From an uncultured Lachnospiraceae bacterium (lineage in GTDB: Bacteria; Bacillota; Clostridia; Lachnospirales; Lachnospiraceae): 5,456 bases of DNA. How positions within the stretch are numbered: position 1 is the stretch's first letter; the number at the start of each line of letters is the position of its first letter. The notes beneath the pieces are model-generated. The model saw nothing but the letters and a program-made list of their open reading frames with translations. It had not been told where the DNA came from and made no database searches. Of the stretch, positions 1 to 5,456 are shown piece after piece. Made by a program: the position numbers and the translations under genes. Location: the NCBI GenBank assembly GCA_905209865.1, contig CAJLUP010000113.1, forward strand, positions 1 to 5,456, given 5' to 3'.

Positions 1-1197
1 TACATCAAGCGGCTGCGGATGTGCAAGCCTTTTATCATCTAAAACAACCGCATCAAACTCATATCCCGGTTCAAAACTTCCGACCTTCCCGAAAAATTCT
101 CCTCCGCCTTTTGTCGCCATGAAAAAGACCTCTTCCGCAGTCAGCGGCTTCAGGCTGTCATCACTGATCCGCCAGCGCAGTTTTGATGACTGAACAGCAT
201 GCGCCATTGCCCGGAACATGTTCTCTGTAGATCCTCCTGCAACATCACTTCCCAGTCCGATATGCAGTCCTTCTTCGAGAAACTTTCTAACCGGTGCGAT
301 TCCAGAAGACACGTTCATATTAGACTCAGGACAATGGGCAATAAACACACCATTTTCTTTCATTCTTCTGATCTCTCTTTCGTCACTGTACACACAGTGC
401 GCCATAATCGTAGGGGTATCCCCTCCAAATAAGCCAAACTTATCATAGACGTCTCCATAAAATTCAGACCACGGACAAAGTTCTTTTACCCATGCGATCT
501 CTCCGGGATTTTCAGATAAATGCGACTGAAAAGGCAGCGTATATTTTCTTTGAATCTGTTTTAACTGCTTCATTAACTCGTCCGTACAAGTCGGAACAAA
601 TCTAGGGGTAAGTATTGGATAAGTATTGCTGTAATTTTTCCCAATCGCCTCTTCAATCCACTTTAAAGTTTCTTCTGACGACTCATTCGTTTCTTCCCTC
701 AAATAATCCGGCGCATTCCGATCCATATTTACTTTTCCGATAAATGTACTTAATCCGCTCTTTTCAAACAGATCCATAAGAAGAAGCGTTGCCGGTCTGT
801 GCAGCGTTGCAAAAACACACGCTCTCGTCGTTGCGCTTTTCCTCATATTTTCCACAAAAATACGATATGACTTTTCGGCATATTCCAGATCACAAAACTT
901 CGATTCCTCTGGAAATGTATTTGTTTCAAGCCACTCCAACAATTCCATATCCATTCCTAATCCACGATATGAATACTGAGGTGCGTGGACATGAAGATCT
1001 GCAAATCCCGGAACGATCAATGCATCTCCATAATCCCGGATCGGATTTCCCCCGAGTTTAAACGGAAGTGTTTTATATACGCCTTCGACAAGACCGTCCT
1101 TACAAACCACATATCCGTTTTCACAAATTGAAAACTCTTTCTGATTCTTACTGTATACAATATTTCCTTTTAAAATAAAAACTGATCTTTTTTTCAT
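1..1197 (-). CDS. guaD: Guanine deaminase, C-terminus cut by window edge
   Basis: This cytosolic zinc aminohydrolase converts guanine to xanthine and ammonia. 399 codons are open from the start to position 1 with no stop, so the C-terminal tail (perhaps 30-45 residues, judged from the usual 430-450) lies outside. The amidohydrolase fold is clear: the signature PGFADLHVHAPQ (residues 63-74) gives zinc ligands H69 and H71. Further ligands are H226 in SHLSE, H267 in AHCVY and D318 in GSDVAGG; E229 is the expected proton shuttle. Q74 and R199 (TPRF) match the guanine-recognising Gln and Arg known from the human enzyme. The segment LLEWLETNTFPEE (86-98) is typical of guanine deaminases rather than of SsnA or chlorohydrolases. 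The ATG is chosen because GGAG sits 8 nt upstream and because family members begin just before the KGNIVY-like strand (10-15). Two in-frame upstream starts exist (1251 ATG, 1266 GTG). It lies 65 bp downstream of the XdhC gene and is probably co-transcribed with it. Confidence 0.94.
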   Translation of the reverse strand, partial: MKKRSVFILKGNIVYSKNQKEFSICENGYVVCKDGLVEGVYKTLPFKLGGNPIRDYGDALIVPGFADLHVHAPQYSYRGLGMDMELLEWLETNTFPEESKFCDLEYAEKSYRIFVENMRKSATTRACVFATLHRPATLLLMDLFEKSGLSTFIGKVNMDRNAPDYLREETNESSEETLKWIEEAIGKNYSNTYPILTPRFVPTCTDELMKQLKQIQRKYTLPFQSHLSENPGEIAWVKELCPWSEFYGDVYDKFGLFGGDTPTIMAHCVYSDEREIRRMKENGVFIAHCPESNMNVSSGIAPVRKFLEEGLHIGLGSDVAGGSTENMFRAMAHAVQSSKLRWRISDDSLKPLTAEEVFFMATKGGGEFFGKVGSFEPGYEFDAVVLDDKRLAHPQPLDV

Positions 1198-1205
1198 CCT
1201 TATAT

Positions 1206-1209
1206 CTCC
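1206..1209 (-). promoter_or_regulatory. Ribosome binding site favouring the guaD start at 1197
   Basis: GGAG on the minus strand lies 8 nt before the ATG at 1197, and AAGG also directly abuts the start. It sits in a small AU-rich hairpin (TATATC 1201-1206 / GATATA 1211-1216, 4-nt loop) that leaves most of the GGAG in the loop. The ATG 18 codons upstream (1251) has no comparable site. The GTG at 1266 does have GGAG 8 nt upstream, so the start is likely but not certain. Confidence 0.6.
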
Positions 1210-1262
1210 GGATATATTTTCTAACCTACTCCCGGATTCTCCTTTCGTCATTCGCGCAAAAT

Positions 1263-2258
1263 TCACGCAATATTCTCCAGCATAACTTCTACAACGCCTC
1301 CGCAGACCATTCCTTCCTCTTCTGCGGCATCTGCCGTCATATCGACTTTACAGATCTGAAATTCAGGCTCTCCTCTGCGCATCATAAGAATCGCCTTTTG
1401 CATCACTTCACTTTCAACGCATCCTCCGCCTATCGTTCCGATTATGCTTCCGTCTTCCACGATCAACATCTTCGTTCCTACACTTCTGGGAGCAGATCCT
1501 TTTCTGGAAACGATCGTCGCAAGCACTTTCTTTAAGGTCATTGTCTTTTGATCTTCTTTTGTTTCATTTTCCTCTTCAAAAATCTTTTCCAACAATTCCT
1601 TAGAATAGCCTCCTGATTTTTCTCTGCTGTTTTTGATTTCGATTATTTCTGCCATAATCGAAACAGCAATTTCTTCCGGCGTCTCAGCTTTGATCTTCAA
1701 TCCGATCGGTGTATGCACCTTCTCCAGACACGTTCTGCTGATCCCCTTATTTTCAAGCTGTTCTTTCACAATCGCAACTCGTCTTTTACTTCCCATCATT
1801 CCCACATAGGCATTCTGCTTTTTCACGATCGTCTCCAGACATTCTGCGTCATATCTGTGACCGCGTGTTACAATAACAAACCATGTGTCCGAATCACCGC
1901 CGACCTGTGCAAGCCCTTCCTGAAATGAAGCGCAGATAACAAGATCCGCCCCTGCGCTTCTTACATAATCCGCAAATTTCGGACGGTCTTCAAGAACAGT
2001 CACATAGAACCCAAGCATCTTTCCAAGCTTTGTAACAGCAGCCGACACATGCCCTCCTCCGCAGATCACAAGACGGGGGATTCTTCCGACCCGTTCAACA
2101 AAGAGCCGTCCTTCTTGGTCTTCCGCTTCTCTTTGAACCGCATCTTCCGAAAGGATTGTTTTCTTTCCCGCATTTTCCCCTGACAAAACGGTCTCTATCC
2201 AAACATCGCCTTCAGAAACGGTAAGTTTCTTTTTTAATTCTCTGTAAAATTCGTTCAT
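1263..2258 (-). CDS. XdhC/CoxI-family molybdenum hydroxylase accessory protein, permuted domain order
   Basis: XdhC-family proteins bind molybdenum cofactor and help sulfurate and insert it into xanthine dehydrogenase-type enzymes in the cytosol. Here the Rossmann-like XdhC C-terminal domain comes first: residues about 61-205, with the glycine motif ICGGGHV (65-71), VTVLEDRP (86-93), TRGHRYD (131-137), YVGMMGSKRR (151-160) and the THTPIG-like HTPIGLKIKAETPEEIAVSIMAE (182-204). A charged linker (about 207-240) follows. Then comes the XdhC/CoxI domain, about 241-328, with SRKGSAPRSVGTKM (251-264), GTIGGGCVE (274-282) and the closing MVCGGVVEV (317-325). In classical XdhC the CoxI domain is N-terminal. 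Residues 1-60 have no family I recognise. The ATG has GGGAGGA about 8 nt upstream. It has no in-frame stop or truncation at 331 aa. Its position before guaD suggests a role in purine oxidation; the client enzyme is not in the window. A YqeB-like selenium-dependent hydroxylase accessory is an alternative reading. Confidence 0.88.
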   Translation of the reverse strand: MNEFYRELKKKLTVSEGDVWIETVLSGENAGKKTILSEDAVQREAEDQEGRLFVERVGRIPRLVICGGGHVSAAVTKLGKMLGFYVTVLEDRPKFADYVRSAGADLVICASFQEGLAQVGGDSDTWFVIVTRGHRYDAECLETIVKKQNAYVGMMGSKRRVAIVKEQLENKGISRTCLEKVHTPIGLKIKAETPEEIAVSIMAEIIEIKNSREKSGGYSKELLEKIFEEENETKEDQKTMTLKKVLATIVSRKGSAPRSVGTKMLIVEDGSIIGTIGGGCVESEVMQKAILMMRRGEPEFQICKVDMTADAAEEEGMVCGGVVEVMLENIA

Positions 2259-2283
2259 CTCAGAGTCCTCCCGTCACCATGCA

Positions 2284-2322
2284 AAGAAAAAAGCGGCATC
2301 TCCACGATCCCGCTTTTTTCTT
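2284..2322 (-). terminator. Rho-independent terminator after pepD, probably bidirectional
   Basis: A perfect 13-bp stem pairs AAGAAAAAAGCGG (2284-2296) with CCGCTTTTTTCTT (2310-2322) around a 13-nt loop. Read on the minus strand, it follows the pepD stop by about 40 nt and ends in a T-rich arm. The A-rich opposite arm makes it symmetrical, so it would also work on the plus strand. Only 25 bp separate it from the xdhC start, which leaves no room for a separate promoter between terminator and gene. Confidence 0.85.
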
Positions 2323-2362
2323 CTTTACTGAATAAACTATAATCAAATAAAACAGATTCTCT

Positions 2363-3823
2363 TTATACTCTTGCCAATCTTGAAAGCACCTCTTTCAGAA
2401 GCTCATAAAAACGCTCAAGTGAATCAAGCGGAGCATTCTCATCCGGAGTATGCACGTTATTTAATGTCGGTCCGACTGCGATCGCATCCAGTCCCGGAAT
2501 TGCTTCTGAGAAAAGGCCGCACTCAAGACCTGCATGAAGAGCTTCCAGCCGAAGTTCTGTTCCGAACAAGTCGCGGTAACTTTCTACAAACAGATCTCGG
2601 ATCTCGGATTTTTCCGCATAACTCCATCCCGGATATTCCCCGCTGTACTCAATTTCAAATCCAAATGTTTCTGCAAGAAGTGCAAAACGTGATTTCGTAT
2701 CTTCCTGAAGACTTGCCACTGACGATCTCGGAGAAACTGCAACCATAATATGATCTTCTTCTGTTCTGACAACTCCCATATTAGAAGATACAACGACAAA
2801 CCCATCCATCTTGATGTTCCGTCTGTAAATTCCATTCGGTGCAAGACGCATCAATCCTACAAATGCTTTTGTATCCTCAGCCGGGATCGCAGATACGCTC
2901 TGACCTTCCGTCACTGCGATCTCGCAGGAAAAGTCCGGTTCAAACGGCGTGATCTCCTCTGCGAATACTTCCGCAAGATCACATGCCAGTTTTTCCGCCT
3001 TCTCTGCCTCTGCCGGATCTGCGTAAATCAAAGACAGCTCGCATTCTCTCGTAATCGCGTTGTCTTTTGTACCACCCGCAAAGTTTACAAGAAGTCCGTC
3101 TGTATTTTTCAAAAGATAATCTGCCATACGCGCCATTAAAAGATTGGCGTTCTGACGTTCTTTATCAATATCTGTTCCTGAATGTCCTCCCAAAAGTCCT
3201 TCTGCTTTCACTTGGACTAATGTGCCTTCTGCCTGTACTCTTTCGATCTTTCTCGTAAGCTGTACCCGAAGTCCTCCTGCACAGCTTACTGTTGCAACGC
3301 CTTCTTCTTCTGAATCCATGTTGATCATCGTACGCGCTGTAATCTGAGACTTATCAAGCGCCTGTGCGCCGTTCAATCCAATCTCCTCTTCTGTCGTGAA
3401 CACGCACTCTACCGGCGGGTGCTCTAATTCTTCATCGTCAAGAACCGTCATCATCAAAGCGACTGCAACACCGTTGTCTGCTCCAAGCGTCGTTCCGTTT
3501 GCAGAAAGAACTCCATCTTTCACAATAAGATCCAATCCGTCTTTTTCAAAATCATGCTCCACTCCCGCGCGTTTATCGCACACCATGTCAATATGACCCT
3601 GCAGCATAACCGGAGCTTTGTCTTTTGCCCCTTCGCTTCCGTCTTTTTTTATAATAACATTATTACTGTCATCCTGATAAACCCAAAGATTTCTGTCTTG
3701 CGCAAATTTCACAAGATAATCGCTGAGTCCTTTTTCATTCCCTGATCCTCTCGGGATCGCACTGATATCCTCAAAAAAATGAAATAATTTCTCCGGCTTA
3801 CAGCCTGTGATCTTGTACTCCAT
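2363..3823 (-). CDS. pepD: Aminoacyl-histidine dipeptidase (PepD, M20 metallopeptidase)
   Basis: This cytosolic di-zinc dipeptidase cleaves Xaa-His dipeptides such as carnosine and a range of other unblocked dipeptides, recycling peptide nitrogen. The 486-residue length matches the family (E. coli PepD is about 485). Active-site motifs are complete: QGHIDMVCDK (75-84) supplies H77 and D79; LGADNGVAVA (113-122) supplies D116; TTEEEIGL (143-150) supplies the general base E145 and metal ligand E146; INMDSEEEG (167-175) supplies D170; and NNVHTPDE (455-462) supplies H458. The inserted lid/dimerisation domain contains GLLGGHSGTDIDKERQNA (209-226), with H214 expected to reach the partner active site. 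The N-terminal FEDISAIPRGSGNE (17-30) is also characteristic. The ATG has AGAGG 7 nt upstream. It is transcribed away from mgtE from its own promoter (3868-3896) and ends in a terminator, so it is probably monocistronic. No signal peptide is seen. Confidence 0.96.
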   Translation of the reverse strand: MEYKITGCKPEKLFHFFEDISAIPRGSGNEKGLSDYLVKFAQDRNLWVYQDDSNNVIIKKDGSEGAKDKAPVMLQGHIDMVCDKRAGVEHDFEKDGLDLIVKDGVLSANGTTLGADNGVAVALMMTVLDDEELEHPPVECVFTTEEEIGLNGAQALDKSQITARTMINMDSEEEGVATVSCAGGLRVQLTRKIERVQAEGTLVQVKAEGLLGGHSGTDIDKERQNANLLMARMADYLLKNTDGLLVNFAGGTKDNAITRECELSLIYADPAEAEKAEKLACDLAEVFAEEITPFEPDFSCEIAVTEGQSVSAIPAEDTKAFVGLMRLAPNGIYRRNIKMDGFVVVSSNMGVVRTEEDHIMVAVSPRSSVASLQEDTKSRFALLAETFGFEIEYSGEYPGWSYAEKSEIRDLFVESYRDLFGTELRLEALHAGLECGLFSEAIPGLDAIAVGPTLNNVHTPDENAPLDSLERFYELLKEVLSRLARV

Positions 3824-3855
3824 AACAAATCCTCTTTTCTATTTAGTTATTTCCA

Positions 3856-3873
3856 TATACTTTACTAAGTATA
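3856..3873. repeat. Perfect inverted repeat over the pepD -10 and start site (possible operator)
   Basis: TATACTTTACTAAGTATA consists of two 7-bp arms (TATACTT and AAGTATA) around a 4-bp centre. It covers the pepD -10 element and the expected transcription start, the usual place for a repressor to block RNA polymerase. I do not recognise the motif as the site of a specific regulator, and part of the symmetry comes from the -10 sequence itself. Confidence 0.45.
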
Positions 3874-3896
3874 ACAGATTTTTCTTAATTTTTCAC
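3868..3896 (-). promoter_or_regulatory. pepD promoter (sigma-A type, extended -10)
   Basis: On the minus strand, GTGAAA (3891-3896, four of six matches to TTGACA) is followed after exactly 17 bp by TATACT (3868-3873). TATACT is preceded by TG one base away, giving an extended -10. The predicted transcript starts near 3861, leaving a leader of about 38 nt before the pepD ATG. Confidence 0.7.
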
Positions 3897-3917
3897 CCAT
3901 TTTTACATATGTTTTTC

Positions 3918-3946
3918 TTGACACATTTCCTCCTGTAAACTAAAAT
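3918..3946 (+). promoter_or_regulatory. mgtE promoter (sigma-A type)
   Basis: A consensus TTGACA (3918-3923) and TAAAAT (3941-3946, five of six matches) are separated by 17 bp. The predicted start near 3952-3954 gives an mgtE leader of about 165 nt. It is back to back with the pepD promoter: the two -35 boxes are only 21 bp apart, and an ACATATGT palindrome (3905-3912) lies between them. Confidence 0.85.
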
Positions 3947-3973
3947 GGAGCAGTAAAAAGTAGTGTTACATTT

Positions 3974-4004
3974 CCGTCTTTTAACAGAATGACGGTTTTT
4001 ATTT
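3974..4004 (+). terminator. Terminator-like hairpin in the mgtE leader (possible attenuator)
   Basis: CCGTC (3974-3978) pairs with GACGG (3991-3995), four of the five pairs being G-C. The stem can be extended inward by three weaker pairs past one bulge, and TTTTTATTTT (3996-4005) follows. It lies about 20 nt after the predicted mgtE start site and before any gene on that strand, so it would stop mgtE transcription early if it folds. The stem is short, so its strength is uncertain. Confidence 0.5.
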
Positions 4005-4034
4005 TGCGGGAAAAGCCCTGAGCATCCCATACAG

Positions 4035-4044
4035 AAGGAGGTGA
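4035..4044 (+). promoter_or_regulatory. Near-perfect Shine-Dalgarno site ahead of an upstream ORF
   Basis: AAGGAGGTGA is a long match to the 16S anti-SD and ends in good spacing (7 nt from GGAGG) to the ATG at 4049. It is visibly stronger than the site serving mgtE (AGAGAGG, 4104-4110). It therefore probably marks real ribosome loading in the mgtE leader. Confidence 0.65.
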
Positions 4045-4048
4045 GGTT

Positions 4049-4231
4049 ATGGACTCTGGTGTCAGTTGTCATATACGCAGTCTGATTGAAAAAAATTACA
4101 TAAAGAGAGGTATTTATCATGAACAAAGACATTTTTGTACAGCTTCTCCAGCAGCGTCAGTTCAAAGCTGTGAGAAGTATTTTAGATGTAATGAACGAAG
4201 TGGACATAGCCTCATTGCTGTCAGAGCTTGA
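4049..4231 (+). CDS. Possible upstream ORF / leader peptide overlapping the mgtE start
   Basis: This 60-codon ORF starts 70 nt before the mgtE ATG in a different frame and overlaps mgtE by 113 nt. The first part reads MDSGVSCHIRSLIEKNYIKR. The portion inside mgtE is probably dictated by the mgtE coding sequence. Support is the near-perfect Shine-Dalgarno site and its spacing. There is no recognised domain, no membrane segment and no family match. If translated, ribosomes would run through the mgtE initiation site and lower its use, or couple the two. Leader peptides that sense Mg2+ are known for other Mg2+ transporters (Salmonella mgtL). This peptide is not recognisably similar to MgtL, and the regulatory role is inference. 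It might instead be a chance ATG beside a structured-RNA purine-rich strand. Confidence 0.4.
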   Translation: MDSGVSCHIRSLIEKNYIKRGIYHEQRHFCTASPAASVQSCEKYFRCNERSGHSLIAVRA

Positions 4232-5450
4232 TGACAAAGAGCTTGCTCTTGCATTCCGTCTGATTCCCAAAGATAAAGCTGCAGAAGTATTTGCCAATAT
4301 GGAAACTTCCATGCAGACTTACCTTGTAGAAATGTTTTCTGAAAAAGAACTGAAGGAACTGCTTGACGACTTGTATATGGACGATACTGTTGACCTGCTT
4401 GAAGAACTTCCGGCTAACCTTGTCAACCGGATCCTGGATACCGTTTCTCCGTCTGACCGAACGCTGATCAATCAGCTTTTGAATTATCCTGAAGACAGCG
4501 CCGGAAGCATCATGACGACCGAATACGTTGACATACGCCAGACAATGACGGTTGCACAGTCTATGGCGCATATTAAAGAAACCGGAATTCATAAAGAAAC
4601 GATTTATACTTGTTACGTTACAGACAGAAGAAAATTGATCGGTATTGTCAGTGCAAAAGATCTGATGACGACAGACGATAACGTTCTGATCAGCGAATTA
4701 ATGGAAACAGAGATCATCTCAGTCGGAACCCATATGGATAAGGAAGACGTAGCTCAGCTTTTCAGAAAATACGATCTTCTTGCACTTCCTGTGCTGGATA
4801 AAGACGGACTCATGGTCGGAATCGTCACTTTTGACGATGCCATGGACGTTATGGTCGAAGAAGCAACAGAAGACATTACTAAAATGGCTGCCATCAATCC
4901 TAGCGAAAAGACTTATTTTAATACGTCTACTTTCGCTCATGCAAAAAACAGGATTCCCTGGCTGCTTATTCTTATGTTTACTTCCATTGTTACAGGTACG
5001 ATCATTACCAAATATGAAGACGCTTTTGCGGCGATCCCTTTGCTTGTATCCTTTATCCCAATGCTGATGGATACCGGCGGAAACTGTGGTTCACAGAGTT
5101 CAACATTGATCATTCGCGGACTTGCGCTTTCAGAAATTCATTTCAAAGACATTTTTAAAGTTATTTTTAAAGAATTTCGTATCTCTATTATCGTCGGAGG
5201 CGTCCTCGCCCTTACAAACGGAATTCGCATCCTGATCCAGTATCATAATCCGAGTCTTGCTTTTGTCATCGCGCTGTCGCTGACCGCAACTGTTATCATC
5301 TCGAAACTGATCGGATGCATTTTGCCGCTGCTTGCAAGTAAAGTTCATCTTGATCCGGCAATTATGGCTTCTCCGCTGATCACAACATTAGTAGATACAT
5401 TTTCTATCTTAATCTATTTTAATATTGCAACATTAATGTTTCACTTATAA
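4119..5450 (+). CDS. mgtE: MgtE-family Mg2+ channel/transporter
   Basis: This inner-membrane homodimeric channel lets Mg2+ in and is gated by its own cytosolic Mg2+ sensor. The domain order is canonical. The MgtE N-domain helices (about 1-128) contain the DTVDLLEELP motif (89-98). Two CBS domains follow (about 133-190 and 195-250). The acidic connecting plug helix begins at DAMDVMVEEATEDI (240-253). Five membrane segments follow: about 280-297, 303-320, 355-375, 381-405 and 418-440. Key family motifs are NRIPWL (277-282), the MDTGGNCGSQSS loop (317-328), and LDPAIMASPLITTLVD (411-426), in which D426 probably matches the pore Mg2+ ligand Asp432 of the Thermus protein. The 443-aa length is normal (about 450) and the frame is intact to TAA. 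AGAGAGG lies 8 nt before the ATG. It has its own promoter and a leader with an attenuator-like hairpin and upstream ORF. No downstream terminator is visible because the window ends 6 bp later. Confidence 0.96.
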   Translation: MNKDIFVQLLQQRQFKAVRSILDVMNEVDIASLLSELDDKELALAFRLIPKDKAAEVFANMETSMQTYLVEMFSEKELKELLDDLYMDDTVDLLEELPANLVNRILDTVSPSDRTLINQLLNYPEDSAGSIMTTEYVDIRQTMTVAQSMAHIKETGIHKETIYTCYVTDRRKLIGIVSAKDLMTTDDNVLISELMETEIISVGTHMDKEDVAQLFRKYDLLALPVLDKDGLMVGIVTFDDAMDVMVEEATEDITKMAAINPSEKTYFNTSTFAHAKNRIPWLLILMFTSIVTGTIITKYEDAFAAIPLLVSFIPMLMDTGGNCGSQSSTLIIRGLALSEIHFKDIFKVIFKEFRISIIVGGVLALTNGIRILIQYHNPSLAFVIALSLTATVIISKLIGCILPLLASKVHLDPAIMASPLITTLVDTFSILIYFNIATLMFHL

Positions 5451-5456
5451 ACTCCG

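Noticed and set aside
199..1061. Open frames on the plus strand opposite guanine deaminase (199-448 and 789-1061)
   Set aside because: The opposite strand encodes an intact guanine deaminase with all zinc ligands; these are antisense shadows with no family features.
1201..1216. Small hairpin TATATC/GATATA as a translational switch for guaD
   Set aside because: The 6-bp stem has only one G-C pair and the Shine-Dalgarno bases are mostly in the loop, so it should hardly block ribosomes.
2335..2341. TATAGT on the minus strand as an xdhC -10 element
   Set aside because: No -35 match lies 16-18 bp upstream, and a transcript from it would run straight into the terminator hairpin before xdhC.
2371..3139. 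Open frames on the plus strand opposite pepD (2371-2748 and 2750-3139)
   Set aside because: They lie wholly antisense to an intact PepD with complete active-site motifs, and show no recognisable domain.
3856..3861. TATACT on the plus strand as a second promoter toward mgtE
   Set aside because: It is just the other arm of the palindrome over the pepD -10, and no -35-like sequence lies 16-18 bp upstream. The 3918-3946 promoter is far better.
4031..4118. M-box (ykoK) Mg2+ riboswitch upstream of mgtE, suggested by AGGTGAGG and ATACGC
   Set aside because: Those short words occur in M-boxes, but the spacing and intervening core differ, and only about 90 nt remain to the start codon, against about 170 nt for an M-box. 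AGGTGAGG here reads better as an extended Shine-Dalgarno site.
3893..4132. 79-codon open frame on the minus strand across the divergent intergenic region
   Set aside because: It crosses the mgtE promoter and leader antisense, has no ribosome binding site that I can see, and its composition (Asn/Lys/Phe-rich) looks like translated AT-rich non-coding DNA.

Overview
The window looks like chromosomal DNA of a low-to-moderate-GC Gram-positive anaerobe, most probably a gut Clostridia/Lachnospiraceae member. That placement is inference. It rests on consistent strong AGGAGG-type ribosome binding sites, short intergenic gaps, and proteins typical of that group (clostridial-type guanine deaminase, XdhC accessory protein, PepD, MgtE). 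There are four substantial genes and no sign of insertion sequences, phage, CRISPR, tRNA or rRNA.

Layout: positions 1-1197 (minus strand) hold a guanine deaminase whose C-terminal end runs off the left edge. Positions 1263-2258 (minus) hold an XdhC/CoxI-family molybdenum hydroxylase accessory protein with its two domains in reversed order. A strong, symmetrical terminator hairpin (2284-2322) separates this pair from pepD, an M20-type aminoacyl-histidine dipeptidase at 2363-3823 (minus). About 295 bp of regulatory DNA follow (3824-4118), carrying two back-to-back promoters: one for pepD, overlapped by a perfect 7-bp-arm palindrome, and one with a consensus -35 for mgtE. The mgtE transcript has a leader of roughly 165 nt containing a terminator-like hairpin and an upstream ORF with a near-perfect ribosome binding site that overlaps the mgtE start in another frame. 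mgtE itself (4119-5450, plus) is a complete MgtE-type Mg2+ channel.

How the genes fit together: guanine deaminase makes xanthine, and XdhC proteins mature molybdenum hydroxylases such as xanthine dehydrogenase. The left pair is therefore best read as part of a purine-degradation locus whose hydroxylase subunits may lie beyond the left edge. PepD is a housekeeping dipeptidase. MgtE is Mg2+ uptake under its own control. The least explained parts are the mgtE leader (attenuator plus overlapping upstream ORF, with no recognisable M-box riboswitch) and the permuted XdhC.
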